From a bacterium BMS3Bbin02 (lineage in GTDB: Bacteria > Actinomycetota > Acidimicrobiia > Spongiisociales > UBA5794), in assembly GCA_002898115.1 (NCBI GenBank), contig BDTL01000139.1:1-13620 (forward strand): a DNA stretch of 13,620 nucleotides. The letters run 5' to 3'. Below, in pieces: positions 1 through 6,935 of the stretch. Position 1 is the first letter of the stretch; each line of letters starts with the position of its first letter. The notes below the pieces were generated by a model. The model was not told the DNA's origin. It was given only the letters and a program-made list of their open reading frames with translations, and searched no databases. The translations under genes and the position numbers were made by a program.

Positions 1-1112
1 GCGGCCTCGAAACACTCCGTCTGCCCAATCGCCTCGGCCTCGATCAACCCCAGCTCGTAGATATGCGACAGCAACGGCGACATGCCGTGATACCGCAACC
101 CACCTGCATGGATCGGGTCGGGTACGAAATCGTGACCCAGGGTGTGCATCTTCACCAGCGGTGTCATACCAGCCGTGTCACCCGAGTCATAGGCGTACAC
201 ACCCTTGGTGAACGAAGGGCACGCTGTCGGTTCGACCGCTCTGATCGTCGGGTTGATTCTTCCCGCTAGTTTCTCCCGCAGGAACGGGAACGTGAGACCC
301 GCGAAGTTCGAGCCACCCCCTGTGCAACCAACCAGAACATCGGGTGTGTCGCCTGCCTTCTCCATCTGGAGCAGCGCTTCCTCACCGATGATCGTCTGAT
401 GCAGCAGCACATGGTTGAGCACGCTTCCAAGCGCATATCGGGTTTCCGGGTCCTGAGCTGCCATCTCGACGGCTTCGGAGATCGCAATCCCAAGTGAACC
501 CGGACTGTCGGGGTCTTGAGCGAGGATGGCACGACCTGCCTCGGTGAGCGACGACGGGCTGGAATGCACGGTGGCGCCCCAGGTCTCCATCATCGACTTG
601 CGATACGGCTTCTGCTCAAACGAAGCGGCGACCTGCCAGACCTCGCAGTTGAGTCCGAATAGGCCGCAGGCGAAAGCAAGAGCACTCCCCCACTGGCCTG
701 CACCGGTTTCAGTCGTGAGGTTCTTCACACCCTCCTGGGCGTTGTAGTACGCCTGGGGAACCGCGGTATTCGGCTTGTGCGACCCGGCCGGGCTCACGCC
801 TTCGTACTTGTAGTAAATCTTCGCGGGTGTATCGAGCGCCTTCTCCAGCCGACGGGCCCGGTAGAGAGGAGAGGGTCGCCACAGCCGGTAGATATCGAGG
901 ACCTCGCCGGGAATATCGATGTAACTGTCGGTGCTGACCTCTTGCATGATCAGCGCCATCGGGAACAGCGGCGCAAGATCCTCAGGTCCGATGGGTTCGT
1001 GGGTTCCGGGGTGAAGCGGAGGAGGAGGAGGCGCGGGTAGGTCCGGGATGATGTTGTACCACTGCGTGGGCATTTCGGATTCGTCCAGCAGATATTTGAC
1101 GGTATCACCCAT
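1..1112 (-). CDS. trpB: TrpB-like PLP-dependent enzyme (TrpB2 type), 3' end cut off by window
   Basis: The first 370 residues of a tryptophan synthase beta chain-like protein; the C-terminal part lies beyond the left edge. TrpB joins indole to serine through a pyridoxal-phosphate aminoacrylate intermediate; the TrpB2 subgroup has a longer N-terminus and is often encoded away from trpA. Seen here: a long Pro-rich N-terminal extension (residues 26-35), the Schiff-base lysine in AGSHKPNTA (Lys113), the TETGAGQWG segment (134-142) and the phosphate-gripping CTGGGSN loop (263-269). The family is usually about 430-460 residues, so roughly four fifths is present. The start ATG at 1112-1110 follows a TGAGGA ribosome-binding site 7 bases upstream. 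No trpA is visible. Family assignment is firm; TrpB2 rather than classical TrpB rests on the N-terminal extension and the isolated position. In TrpB2 proteins the physiological partner is often unknown. Confidence 0.93.
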   Translation of the reverse strand, partial: MGDTVKYLLDESEMPTQWYNIIPDLPAPPPPPLHPGTHEPIGPEDLAPLFPMALIMQEVSTDSYIDIPGEVLDIYRLWRPSPLYRARRLEKALDTPAKIYYKYEGVSPAGSHKPNTAVPQAYYNAQEGVKNLTTETGAGQWGSALAFACGLFGLNCEVWQVAASFEQKPYRKSMMETWGATVHSSPSSLTEAGRAILAQDPDSPGSLGIAISEAVEMAAQDPETRYALGSVLNHVLLHQTIIGEEALLQMEKAGDTPDVLVGCTGGGSNFAGLTFPFLREKLAGRINPTIRAVEPTACPSFTKGVYAYDSGDTAGMTPLVKMHTLGHDFVPDPIHAGGLRYHGMSPLLSHIYELGLIEAEAIGQTECFEA

Positions 1113-1199
1113 GGGAAATCCTCAGTTAGCGTGGAGCGATCCTACAGGAATCGTCCTCTCGATGAGATTCCCGCTCAGATCAGCCGTGACGGGAGTGCC

Positions 1200-1376
1200 T
1201 CATGCTGCATGGGCAACATGGCCGGTGTCGCACATCGGGCAGATCCCGATGCAGCGATCAACAACCTCGAATGAGAAGGCCTCCGACAAGAGCGCTTCTG
1301 CACGGTCGAGCGTACGACTGGTGCGGGCTGTGGCTGGGTGATCTGTTGGCATTGCTGTGACGGTTTTCGTATCCAT
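1200..1376 (-). CDS. Possible small Cys-containing protein (58 aa), unknown function
   Basis: An open frame upstream of, and co-directional with, the TrpB-like gene (87-base gap), starting at ATG 1376-1374 and ending in TGA. I do not recognise it. The N-terminal third is Thr/Ala-rich and looks disordered. The middle (residues 24-40) could form an amphipathic helix, and the end carries Cys42, Cys46 and Cys49 in CIGICPMC, followed by His53 and His56, so metal binding is possible. Third-codon positions are only moderately GC-rich, and the ribosome-binding site is poor (a GGTACGGG stretch close to the start). The same frame stays open further upstream, across the Rid gene on the other strand, but that part looks like a shadow. 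It could be a co-transcribed small protein or non-coding leader. Confidence 0.4.
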   Translation of the reverse strand: MDTKTVTAMPTDHPATARTSRTLDRAEALLSEAFSFEVVDRCIGICPMCDTGHVAHAA

Positions 1377-1490
1377 GCCCGTACCGTATCTCGTGGGTAT
1401 GACAAGAAACGCACCCGATTCCCCTCTGGAGCACGCCGCGGTTGGCACGGAAGTAGTCTGGGCCAGGAACGCCAATGCAAGGATGGAGAC

Positions 1491-1847
1491 ATGAGTCACG
1501 GGATTGAACACATCGATGTCAATGGTTGGCTTCCAACGGCGACCATCCACAATGGCATTGCGTACCTGTCGGGAGTCGTGCCGGCCGAAGGCACCTCTGT
1601 TGCCGCCCAAACCCGATCGGTGCTCGACCAGATCGACGGACGCCTTGCCCGCTGCGGGACATCAAAGAAGTATCTCCTTGAGGTGTCCATCTGGTTGTCG
1701 GACATCAGCACATTTGGTGAGATGAACCCGGTGTACATCGAGTGGCTCCATGGCATCCCACCTCCCGCCCGTGCCTGCGTCGAAGCCAAACTCGCCAGGC
1801 CGGAATGGACGGTCGAGATCCGCGTCAACGCGGTTGTCCCGAAGTAG
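1491..1847 (+). CDS. Rid family (YjgF/YER057c/UK114) enamine/imine deaminase, YoaB-like
   Basis: A 118-residue cytosolic protein of the Rid family, whose members hydrolyse reactive enamine/imine intermediates released by PLP enzymes and amino-acid oxidases. Seen: the HNGIAYLSGVVP strand (20-31), a LDQIDGRLARCGTSK helix (45-59), the LLEVSIWLSDISTFGEMN segment (62-79) and PPARACVEAKL (91-101), in which Arg94 matches the catalytic arginine of RidA. The motif order and the end (VEIRVNAVV) resemble the YoaB-like subgroup more than RidA itself. Length is typical. The start at 1491 is supported by GGATGGAG just upstream; the frame is open further upstream but without family sequence. The amino-acid dehydrogenase gene follows after 5 bases, so the two are almost surely co-transcribed and form a generate-and-clear pair. 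The exact substrate cannot be read from the sequence. Confidence 0.9.
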   Translation: MSHGIEHIDVNGWLPTATIHNGIAYLSGVVPAEGTSVAAQTRSVLDQIDGRLARCGTSKKYLLEVSIWLSDISTFGEMNPVYIEWLHGIPPPARACVEAKLARPEWTVEIRVNAVVPK

Positions 1848-1852
1848 TTCTC

Positions 1853-3106
1853 ATGCGTGTTGCTGTACTCGGTGGCGGTGTGATCGGGGTCACGACCGCG
1901 TATGAACTCATGAAGGCCGGTATCGATGTCACCGTGTTCGAAGCGGGTCCGACAGTCGCCACTGAAGCGTCGGCGGCGAATGCCAGCCTGGTGACACCGG
2001 GTCACGCCGTCGTGTGGAACGCGCCTCAGGCGCCATTTCGTTACGCATCGACACTCTTTAAGCCGAAGGCCCCTGTCGGGTTTAACCCGTCTGTGTTCGT
2101 GCGCTCGATCCCCTGGGTGACCAGCTTCCTACGTAACAGCACATCACGTCGTTCGTCGGCCGCCACGACAGCGATCACCCGTCTCGCGCTGTCCAGCGCC
2201 CACCAACTCAAGGATCTGCTCGATGAGACCGGTTTCGATATCGATGCAGCAGATCGTGGGGTTCTCTACTGGCACAACTCGGAGAAGGACCTGGCTAACG
2301 AGCAACACCATTGCGACTTCCTCGTCTCGGAAGGGATCGACGCCGAGATCATCGACGGTGACGCACTGCTCGCCCTCGAACCGGCGTTCGGGCGATCCGA
2401 GACGCCGCCGGTCGGGGCGCTCCACGTCCGCGACGACTTCACCGGCGACTGCCGTCTCCTCACAGAGAAGCTCGCCGAATCCATCGAGGCAGCGGACAAT
2501 GGCCACATCACCCTCGACACCACAGTCTCGAAGGTCGAGGTCGGTGACGGCGGCATTGCAGTAATAGCCCCTTCCAAGACCGAGTTGTTCGATAACGTCG
2601 TCGTGTGTCTCGGTGCCGCAACCGGGACGTTCCTCAACCTCCACAATGTCCGCATCCCGATTGCCCCGGTCAAGGGCTATTCGATCACTGCCACGGTGAC
2701 CGACCAGGCGATGCTCCCGACAATCGGCGGCGTCGATTTCGCCGAGTTCTGTGCGATTACTCCGTTAGGTGATCGGCTTCGGGTAACTGCGGTCGCCCGC
2801 TTTGAGGGATACGACACGTCATACGCACCATCCAATTTTGAAACCCATCGTCGAGTTGCAGACAGCGTCTTCCCCGGCCTTGTCGACTGGGACAGCCCCC
2901 TCAATGAGTGGGCAGGGCTTCGCCCCATGTCATCGGATGGCAAGCCCACCATCGACGCGGTCCCCGGAACGTCCGGACTCTGGGTGAACGCCGGCCACGG
3001 CTACCTCGGCTGGACGCTGTCGATGGCGTCGGCAGACATCATCACAAGGAAGATGCTCGGCCGGGATCTCCCCCGGGGAACAGAGGCCTTCGCCTACCGC
3101 TGGTAG
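1853..3106 (+). CDS. dadA: DadA-type FAD-dependent amino-acid dehydrogenase
   Basis: A 417-residue flavoprotein of the DAO/DadA family, which oxidises D-amino acids (or related amines) to imino acids, passing electrons to the respiratory chain. Seen: the N-terminal Rossmann motif GGGVIG (7-12) with Glu30 at the end of the second strand for FAD ribose, the ANASLVTPG segment (42-50) typical of DadA, and the C-terminal FAD-closing block GLRPMSSDGKPTI (355-367) followed by GHGYLGW (381-387). Length matches DadA (about 410-435). The chosen start begins right at the MRVAVLGGG motif; the frame is open upstream, overlapping the Rid gene, but a start there would add unrelated sequence. There is no clear Shine-Dalgarno, so translation is probably coupled to the Rid gene 5 bases upstream. 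Glycine/sarcosine oxidase-like specificity is an alternative; family placement is sure, substrate is not. Confidence 0.9.
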   Translation: MRVAVLGGGVIGVTTAYELMKAGIDVTVFEAGPTVATEASAANASLVTPGHAVVWNAPQAPFRYASTLFKPKAPVGFNPSVFVRSIPWVTSFLRNSTSRRSSAATTAITRLALSSAHQLKDLLDETGFDIDAADRGVLYWHNSEKDLANEQHHCDFLVSEGIDAEIIDGDALLALEPAFGRSETPPVGALHVRDDFTGDCRLLTEKLAESIEAADNGHITLDTTVSKVEVGDGGIAVIAPSKTELFDNVVVCLGAATGTFLNLHNVRIPIAPVKGYSITATVTDQAMLPTIGGVDFAEFCAITPLGDRLRVTAVARFEGYDTSYAPSNFETHRRVADSVFPGLVDWDSPLNEWAGLRPMSSDGKPTIDAVPGTSGLWVNAGHGYLGWTLSMASADIITRKMLGRDLPRGTEAFAYRW

Positions 3107-3120
3107 GGCACTTCTGCCTA
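3104..3120 (+). terminator. Weak hairpin overlapping the dadA stop codon
   Basis: TAGGGCA and TGCCTA pair around a CTTC loop with one bulged G, a 6-bp stem that includes the stop codon. No T-tract follows. It might attenuate read-through towards the copper operon, but it is small and could be chance. Confidence 0.2.
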
Positions 3121-3170
3121 CATCCTTCACGTCCGTTTGAACAGAATCTCGGGACGGCAAAAAGAATCCC

Positions 3171-3202
3171 TTGACATTACAGCCGAATGGAGGGTCTACA
3201 TT
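3171..3202 (+). promoter_or_regulatory. Promoter with 20-base spacer and dyad: MerR/CueR-type architecture
   Basis: A perfect -35 hexamer TTGACA (3171-3176) and a TACATT -10-like hexamer (3197-3202) are separated by 20 bases, longer than the usual 17. The spacer holds an imperfect dyad: GACATTAC (3173-3180), 8 bases, GGAGGGTC (3189-3196); the left arm overlaps the -35 and the right arm abuts the -10. MerR-family activators such as CueR are known to bind dyads placed like this in 19-20 base spacers. It lies 83 bases upstream of the copper ATPase gene, which fits copper-inducible control. Half-site symmetry is only about 5 of 8, and no MerR gene is in the window, so the regulator is inferred. 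An 18-base-spaced reading with TCTACA as -10 is possible. Confidence 0.5.
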
Positions 3203-3209
3203 GACGCTT

Positions 3210-3254
3210 ATGCGAGGGAACGCCCTCGAAACGCACGGCCTGACTCTGTCGTAG
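3210..3254 (+). CDS. Possible leader peptide MRGNALETHGLTLS upstream of copA
   Basis: A 14-codon frame whose ATG sits 8 bases past the -10 hexamer, about where transcription should begin, so it could be translated as a leaderless message, common in actinobacteria. It ends 30 bases before the ATPase start. Its first codons also form a 6-bp hairpin (CGAGGG, loop AACG, CCCTCG, 3213-3228). No metal-ligand-rich content is visible (one His). It may be a leader peptide that couples ribosome traffic to copA expression, or a chance frame. Confidence 0.3.
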   Translation: MRGNALETHGLTLS

Positions 3255-3284
3255 TCGTGTGTCCACAGATGAACGGAACTATCA

Positions 3285-5759
3285 ATGCGTGACCCAGTAT
3301 GTGAAATGGAGGTGGGCGCCGAATCGCTCACCGCGGACGGCTACCCCGATGTCGGGTTCTGCTCGGAGCACTGCCGCAGTGCCTTCGTTGCCGATCCGGA
3401 TAAGTATCTGACGGATGACCACGAGGGCGAACTCCAGATCGAAACCATCGATGTAGTAAAAGAGCCGGCTCTCGTCGGAGCTCCAGCAGCAGCCTCAGGA
3501 AGCTCCGAGACGGTCCATCTTGCAATCGCAGGCATGACCTGCTCTTCGTGTGTCGCGACCATCGAGAAAGTACTAGCAGCAACTCCCGGCGTTATCGACG
3601 CTCGGGTCAACTTTGCATCCGAAGAAGCGACCATCGAGGTCAACGACGTTGCGATCGACGCGTTGACCGCGGCCGTCGCCGGTGCCGGGTACACGGCAAG
3701 GGTGGTTGACGACGATGTCGACGACGGTGACGCCGAGGCTGAAGCCAGGGAAAAGCTCTATCGAACACTGCTCCGCAAGTTCTGGTTCGCAGCGATCGTC
3801 TCGCTGCCGGTCGCATACTTTTCCTACCCCGAGCTGTTCCCCGGCATCCCTGCAAAGGGTTCGACCGCCCTCAATCTGATTTGGGGGGCGATGGCTCTGC
3901 TGACCCTGCCGGTGATGTTGTGGTCCGGTGGCCAGTTCTACACGGGTGCATGGTCGGCGTTCAAACACCGGTCGGCAAACATGTACACCCTGATAGCGAC
4001 GGGGATTACTGCAGCGTGGCTCTACTCGACCACCGCGTTGCTGTTCCCGGGATTGTTCCCTGAGGAGCGATTGCGTGATGTCTTCTTTGACGTGACGGCG
4101 GTCGTGACAGCCCTCGTCGTGTTGGGGATGGCGCTCGAAATCAGGGCCCGCGCAAAGACCTCTGAGGCCCTCAAGAAGCTGATCGGCATGCAGGCCAAGA
4201 CGGCACGGGTTGTCCGAGACGGCGAGGAAGTCGACATTCCGATCGAGGCCGTCGTTGTCGGTGACATTATTGTTGTTCGTCCCGGGGAGAAGATTCCTGT
4301 TGATGGTCTGGTCGTGAGTGGTGCGTCCGCTGTCGATGAGTCCATGGTGACAGGAGAGCCGATCCCCACCGAGAAAACCGCAGGCGACTCGGTCATCGGT
4401 TCGACCATCAACAAGAGCGGCAGTTTCCGTTTCGAAGCCACCCGGGTCGGTAAGGATACGATGCTGTCGCAGATCATCCAGATGGTTCGCGATGCCCAGG
4501 GTTCCAAGGCCCCGATTCAGCGCACCGTTGACAAGGTTGCGGGTTACTTTGTCCCGGCTGTGATGATCGTCGGCGTTCTGACATTTATGACCTGGTACAC
4601 CTTTGGGCCGAACCCGGCGCTGTTGTATGCCGTCATCACCACCGTGACGGTGCTGGTTATTGCGTGCCCGTGCGCATTGGGCCTGGCAACGCCGACGTCA
4701 CTGATGGTCGGTATCGGCAAGGGCGCCGAAAACGGCATTCTGATCAAGTCCGGTGATGCGCTTGAGACCGCACACCGAATCACGACCGTCGTACTCGACA
4801 AGACAGGGACGGTCACGATGGGCAAACCATCTCTCACCGATGTGATTGCGCTTGGGAGCGTGGACGAGGACTCTCTCCTAACCCTGGCCGCATCGGCCGA
4901 GAAGGTTTCCGAGCACCCGCTGGGCGAAGCCATCGTCATCGGGGCCAAGGATCGAGGTCTCACGCTAAGCGAACCTGAGACCTTCCTGGCAACACCGGGA
5001 CATGGTATCGAAGGCACCGTCGACGGCCGCCTCATTGTTCTCGGCAATCTCAAATACATGACCGACAAAGGCGTGGCCGCGGGTGCAGCCGAGTCTGTCA
5101 TCGAACGACTCGCCGACGAAGGCAAGACCGCCATGGTCATTGGTGTCGACGGTGAACTCGGTGGGATTATTGCCGTCGCTGACACGATTAAGGAAGATTC
5201 GCTGGCGGCGATTCGTCGCATGCACGAGCTCGGTCTCGAAGTTGCGATGCTCACCGGCGACAACGTGCGCACCGCCCAAGCGATTGGCGCCAAGGTCGGG
5301 ATCGACCGGATCCTCGCCGAGGTCCTCCCCGAGGACAAAGCAAACGAGGTCAAGAAGCTGCAGGCTGAAGGCAAGGTAGTCGCCATGGTCGGTGACGGCA
5401 TCAATGATGCGCCGGCGTTGGCCCAGGCCGACGTCGGTCTGGCCATGGGTACCGGCACCGACGTTGCCATGGAATCCGGAGACATCACCCTGGTCAAGGG
5501 AAGTTTGACAGGTGTTGTGACCGCCATCGAGCTTTCTCAAGCAACAATGCGTAATATCTACCAGAACCTGTTTGGGGCGTTTGCGTACAACACGCTCGGG
5601 ATTCCCATCGCAGCCGGTGTGTTTTTCCCGTTCTTCGGCCTGCTACTGAGTCCACTTCTCGCCGGAGCAGCGATGGCGTTCTCCTCGGTCACGGTGGTTA
5701 CGAACGCAAACCGGTTGCGCCGTTGGCAGCCAACGCTCATGAAGGAGACCGTACGATGA
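3285..5759 (+). CDS. copA: Copper-exporting P1B-type ATPase with N-terminal YHS and HMA domains
   Basis: An 824-residue heavy-metal-translocating ATPase that pumps Cu(I) out across the membrane. Domains in order: a YHS domain (residues 3-41; DPVCEMEV, FCSEHC, DPDKY) with Cys6, Cys26 and Cys30; a heavy-metal-associated domain (77-142) with GMTCSSC (Cys86, Cys89); membrane helices from about 165; actuator loop with TGEP (357-360); the metal-path CPC (461-463); phosphorylation Asp505 in DKTGT; SEHP (542-545); GDGINDAP (703-710). Late helices carry YN (768-769) and MAFSS (797-801), matching the Cu(I) subgroup pattern. The start is placed at MRDPVC because the YHS domain begins there; the ribosome-binding site is weak, so a leader ORF may matter. 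It is the first gene after the MerR-like promoter. The 3' end overlaps the cupredoxin start (ATGA). Family and metal class are firm. Confidence 0.96.
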   Translation: MRDPVCEMEVGAESLTADGYPDVGFCSEHCRSAFVADPDKYLTDDHEGELQIETIDVVKEPALVGAPAAASGSSETVHLAIAGMTCSSCVATIEKVLAATPGVIDARVNFASEEATIEVNDVAIDALTAAVAGAGYTARVVDDDVDDGDAEAEAREKLYRTLLRKFWFAAIVSLPVAYFSYPELFPGIPAKGSTALNLIWGAMALLTLPVMLWSGGQFYTGAWSAFKHRSANMYTLIATGITAAWLYSTTALLFPGLFPEERLRDVFFDVTAVVTALVVLGMALEIRARAKTSEALKKLIGMQAKTARVVRDGEEVDIPIEAVVVGDIIVVRPGEKIPVDGLVVSGASAVDESMVTGEPIPTEKTAGDSVIGSTINKSGSFRFEATRVGKDTMLSQIIQMVRDAQGSKAPIQRTVDKVAGYFVPAVMIVGVLTFMTWYTFGPNPALLYAVITTVTVLVIACPCALGLATPTSLMVGIGKGAENGILIKSGDALETAHRITTVVLDKTGTVTMGKPSLTDVIALGSVDEDSLLTLAASAEKVSEHPLGEAIVIGAKDRGLTLSEPETFLATPGHGIEGTVDGRLIVLGNLKYMTDKGVAAGAAESVIERLADEGKTAMVIGVDGELGGIIAVADTIKEDSLAAIRRMHELGLEVAMLTGDNVRTAQAIGAKVGIDRILAEVLPEDKANEVKKLQAEGKVVAMVGDGINDAPALAQADVGLAMGTGTDVAMESGDITLVKGSLTGVVTAIELSQATMRNIYQNLFGAFAYNTLGIPIAAGVFFPFFGLLLSPLLAGAAMAFSSVTVVTNANRLRRWQPTLMKETVR

Positions 5760-6127
5760 ATGTAGTTCTCGTAAACGTTGGTGGGCTTGCGCTCATCGCA
5801 CTGATTGTCTGGTACTTCTGGCTCTCGTCAGGTTCCACAACAACCGCGGCGGTCACCGTCGGCGGTGTACAAGAGACCCGAATCGTCGTCAAGGGGGGCT
5901 ACTCCCCCGACACGATTCGGGTCGAAGCAGGACGCCCGGTGCGTCTCATCTTCGACCGGCAAGAAGTAAGCCCCTGTTCGGAACGTGTCGTGTTTGACGC
6001 CTTCGGTGTCTCGGCCGAACTCCCCACGGGGAACGAAGTTCCGGTCGAGTTCACACCCACCGAACCCGGGGAGTACGAGTTTGCATGCCAGATGGGCATG
6101 CTCCGAGGAAAGGTAATCGTGTCATGA
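5756..6127 (+). CDS. Membrane-anchored cupredoxin-domain protein
   Basis: A 123-residue protein with one N-terminal membrane helix (about residues 3-24) and an outward-facing cupredoxin fold. Cupredoxins bind copper in a beta-sandwich; this Cupredoxin_1-like type is frequently found beside copper P-type ATPases. Seen: GGYSPDTIRVEAGRPVRLIF (47-66), SPCSERVVF (72-80, Cys74) and the C-terminal metal loop FACQMGMLRG (109-118) with Cys111, Met113 and Met115. The classical blue-copper histidines are absent, suggesting a Cys/Met-rich site suited to Cu(I) carriage rather than type-1 electron transfer; that is inference. Its ATG overlaps the copA stop by 4 bases and is preceded by AAGGAG, so translation is coupled. 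It probably accepts or buffers copper delivered by CopA outside the membrane. Confidence 0.88.
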   Translation: MNVVLVNVGGLALIALIVWYFWLSSGSTTTAAVTVGGVQETRIVVKGGYSPDTIRVEAGRPVRLIFDRQEVSPCSERVVFDAFGVSAELPTGNEVPVEFTPTEPGEYEFACQMGMLRGKVIVS

Positions 6128-6243
6128 ACCAGAGAACACCGTTGCAGAGACCGACCCCCGGAAGCATCGACTTTGAGGGGAGCGGCCAGCGGATCGGCAC
6201 CGACTTGCGGGGCCACATTGATGTATCGAGAGACCGACCATGA
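6124..6243 (+). CDS. Small operon protein (39 aa), unknown function
   Basis: An unrecognised 39-codon gene fitted exactly into the operon. Its ATG overlaps the cupredoxin stop (ATGA at 6124-6127) and its TGA overlaps the ABC ATPase start (ATGA at 6240-6243). A GAGGAAAGG ribosome-binding stretch lies about 10 bases upstream. Third codon positions are GC-rich (about three quarters), as in real genes here. The product is hydrophilic and basic at both ends (MNQRTPLQRP... and ...HIDVSRDRP), with no membrane helix, no Cys and a single His, so it is unlikely to be a metallochaperone. It could be a small partner or regulator of the ABC transporter, or a translational coupling linker. No homology is claimed. 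Confidence 0.6.
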   Translation: MNQRTPLQRPTPGSIDFEGSGQRIGTDLRGHIDVSRDRP

Positions 6244-6935
6244 CCAAGCCAGGCTACGTCCGGAGCGCCATTGCACCTTCCCTCGCGGGCGCTCCGGGCG
6301 GGCCGACCCAACCAGCCACCGTTCTCCAAGCAGAGGGTATCACCAAGGCGTACCGCAACCGGCCCCGCAGAACTGAGAACCTGGTGCTCATCGGCGCCGA
6401 CCTTTCCATTCAAGCCGGAGAGATCGTCGGACTCGTCGGCGAGAACGGTTCCGGAAAATCCACGTTGATGAAGATCCTTGTCGGATCCCTTGAGGGTGAC
6501 GCCGGGCGAGTCGATATGCGCGGTACGTTCGGATACTGTCCTCAGGACCCACTTCTCTACGAGCGGCTCACACCCGACGAACACTTCGAGCTCTTCGGAG
6601 AGGCCTACGGCCTGGACCGGTCAACAATCTACGCCAACCGAGACAATCTGTACGACGTGTTCAACTTTGAGCGATACCGCGACATGAGAGTGGAAGAACT
6701 CTCCGGTGGTACGCGCGCAAAGCTGAACCTCGGCCTCGCGTTGCTCCACGACCCAGACATAATTCTCCTCGACGAGCCGTATGCCGGGTTCGACTGGGAC
6801 ACCTACCTGCGTTTCTGGAACCTTGCGGTGGAACGCCGCGATGCCGGGCGGGCGGTACTCATCATCAGTCACTTCGTAGTCGACGAAGAGCGCTTCGACC
6901 GAGTCATACACCTCCGCGACGGAAAGACCGTCTGA
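6240..6935 (+). CDS. ABC transporter ATP-binding protein
   Basis: A 231-residue ABC ATPase that would power the permease encoded next. Seen: a 28-residue disordered N-terminus, Walker A GENGSGKST (67-75, Lys73), Q-loop YCPQD (Gln102), signature LSGGT (154-158), Walker B ILLDEP (175-180) with catalytic Glu179, and the switch His211 in ISH. The Q-loop comes early after Walker A and the protein lacks a long C-terminal extension, as in small ABC-2 exporters (CcmA/NosF-like group). Its start overlaps the small 39-residue gene and its stop overlaps the permease start (TGATG), so all are translated together. The substrate is unknown; position in a copper operon recalls NosF of the Nos copper-site assembly system, but that is analogy, not shown homology. 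Confidence 0.92.
   Translation: MTKPGYVRSAIAPSLAGAPGGPTQPATVLQAEGITKAYRNRPRRTENLVLIGADLSIQAGEIVGLVGENGSGKSTLMKILVGSLEGDAGRVDMRGTFGYCPQDPLLYERLTPDEHFELFGEAYGLDRSTIYANRDNLYDVFNFERYRDMRVEELSGGTRAKLNLGLALLHDPDIILLDEPYAGFDWDTYLRFWNLAVERRDAGRAVLIISHFVVDEERFDRVIHLRDGKTV

Noticed and set aside
1229..1252. CxxxCxxC in the small 58-residue frame as a radical-SAM motif
   Set aside because: The protein is far too short for a radical-SAM barrel and the motif is at its C-terminus.
1048..1341. 97-codon plus-strand ORF
   Set aside because: Covers the 5' end of the TrpB-like gene antisense and the small minus-strand frame; no family resemblance.
2144..2673. Two long minus-strand ORFs across dadA
   Set aside because: They lie opposite conserved DadA sequence in other frames and show no recognisable protein features.
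3107..3284. CsoR-type copper operator or a metal riboswitch upstream of copA
   Set aside because: No GC-rich palindrome of CsoR type and no riboswitch-like fold beyond one small hairpin; the spacer dyad fits a MerR-type site better.
4544..5527. 327-codon minus-strand ORF across copA
   Set aside because: Antisense shadow of a well-conserved P-type ATPase; composition is Ser/Thr/Pro/Ala-rich with no domain, as expected from reversed GC-rich codons.
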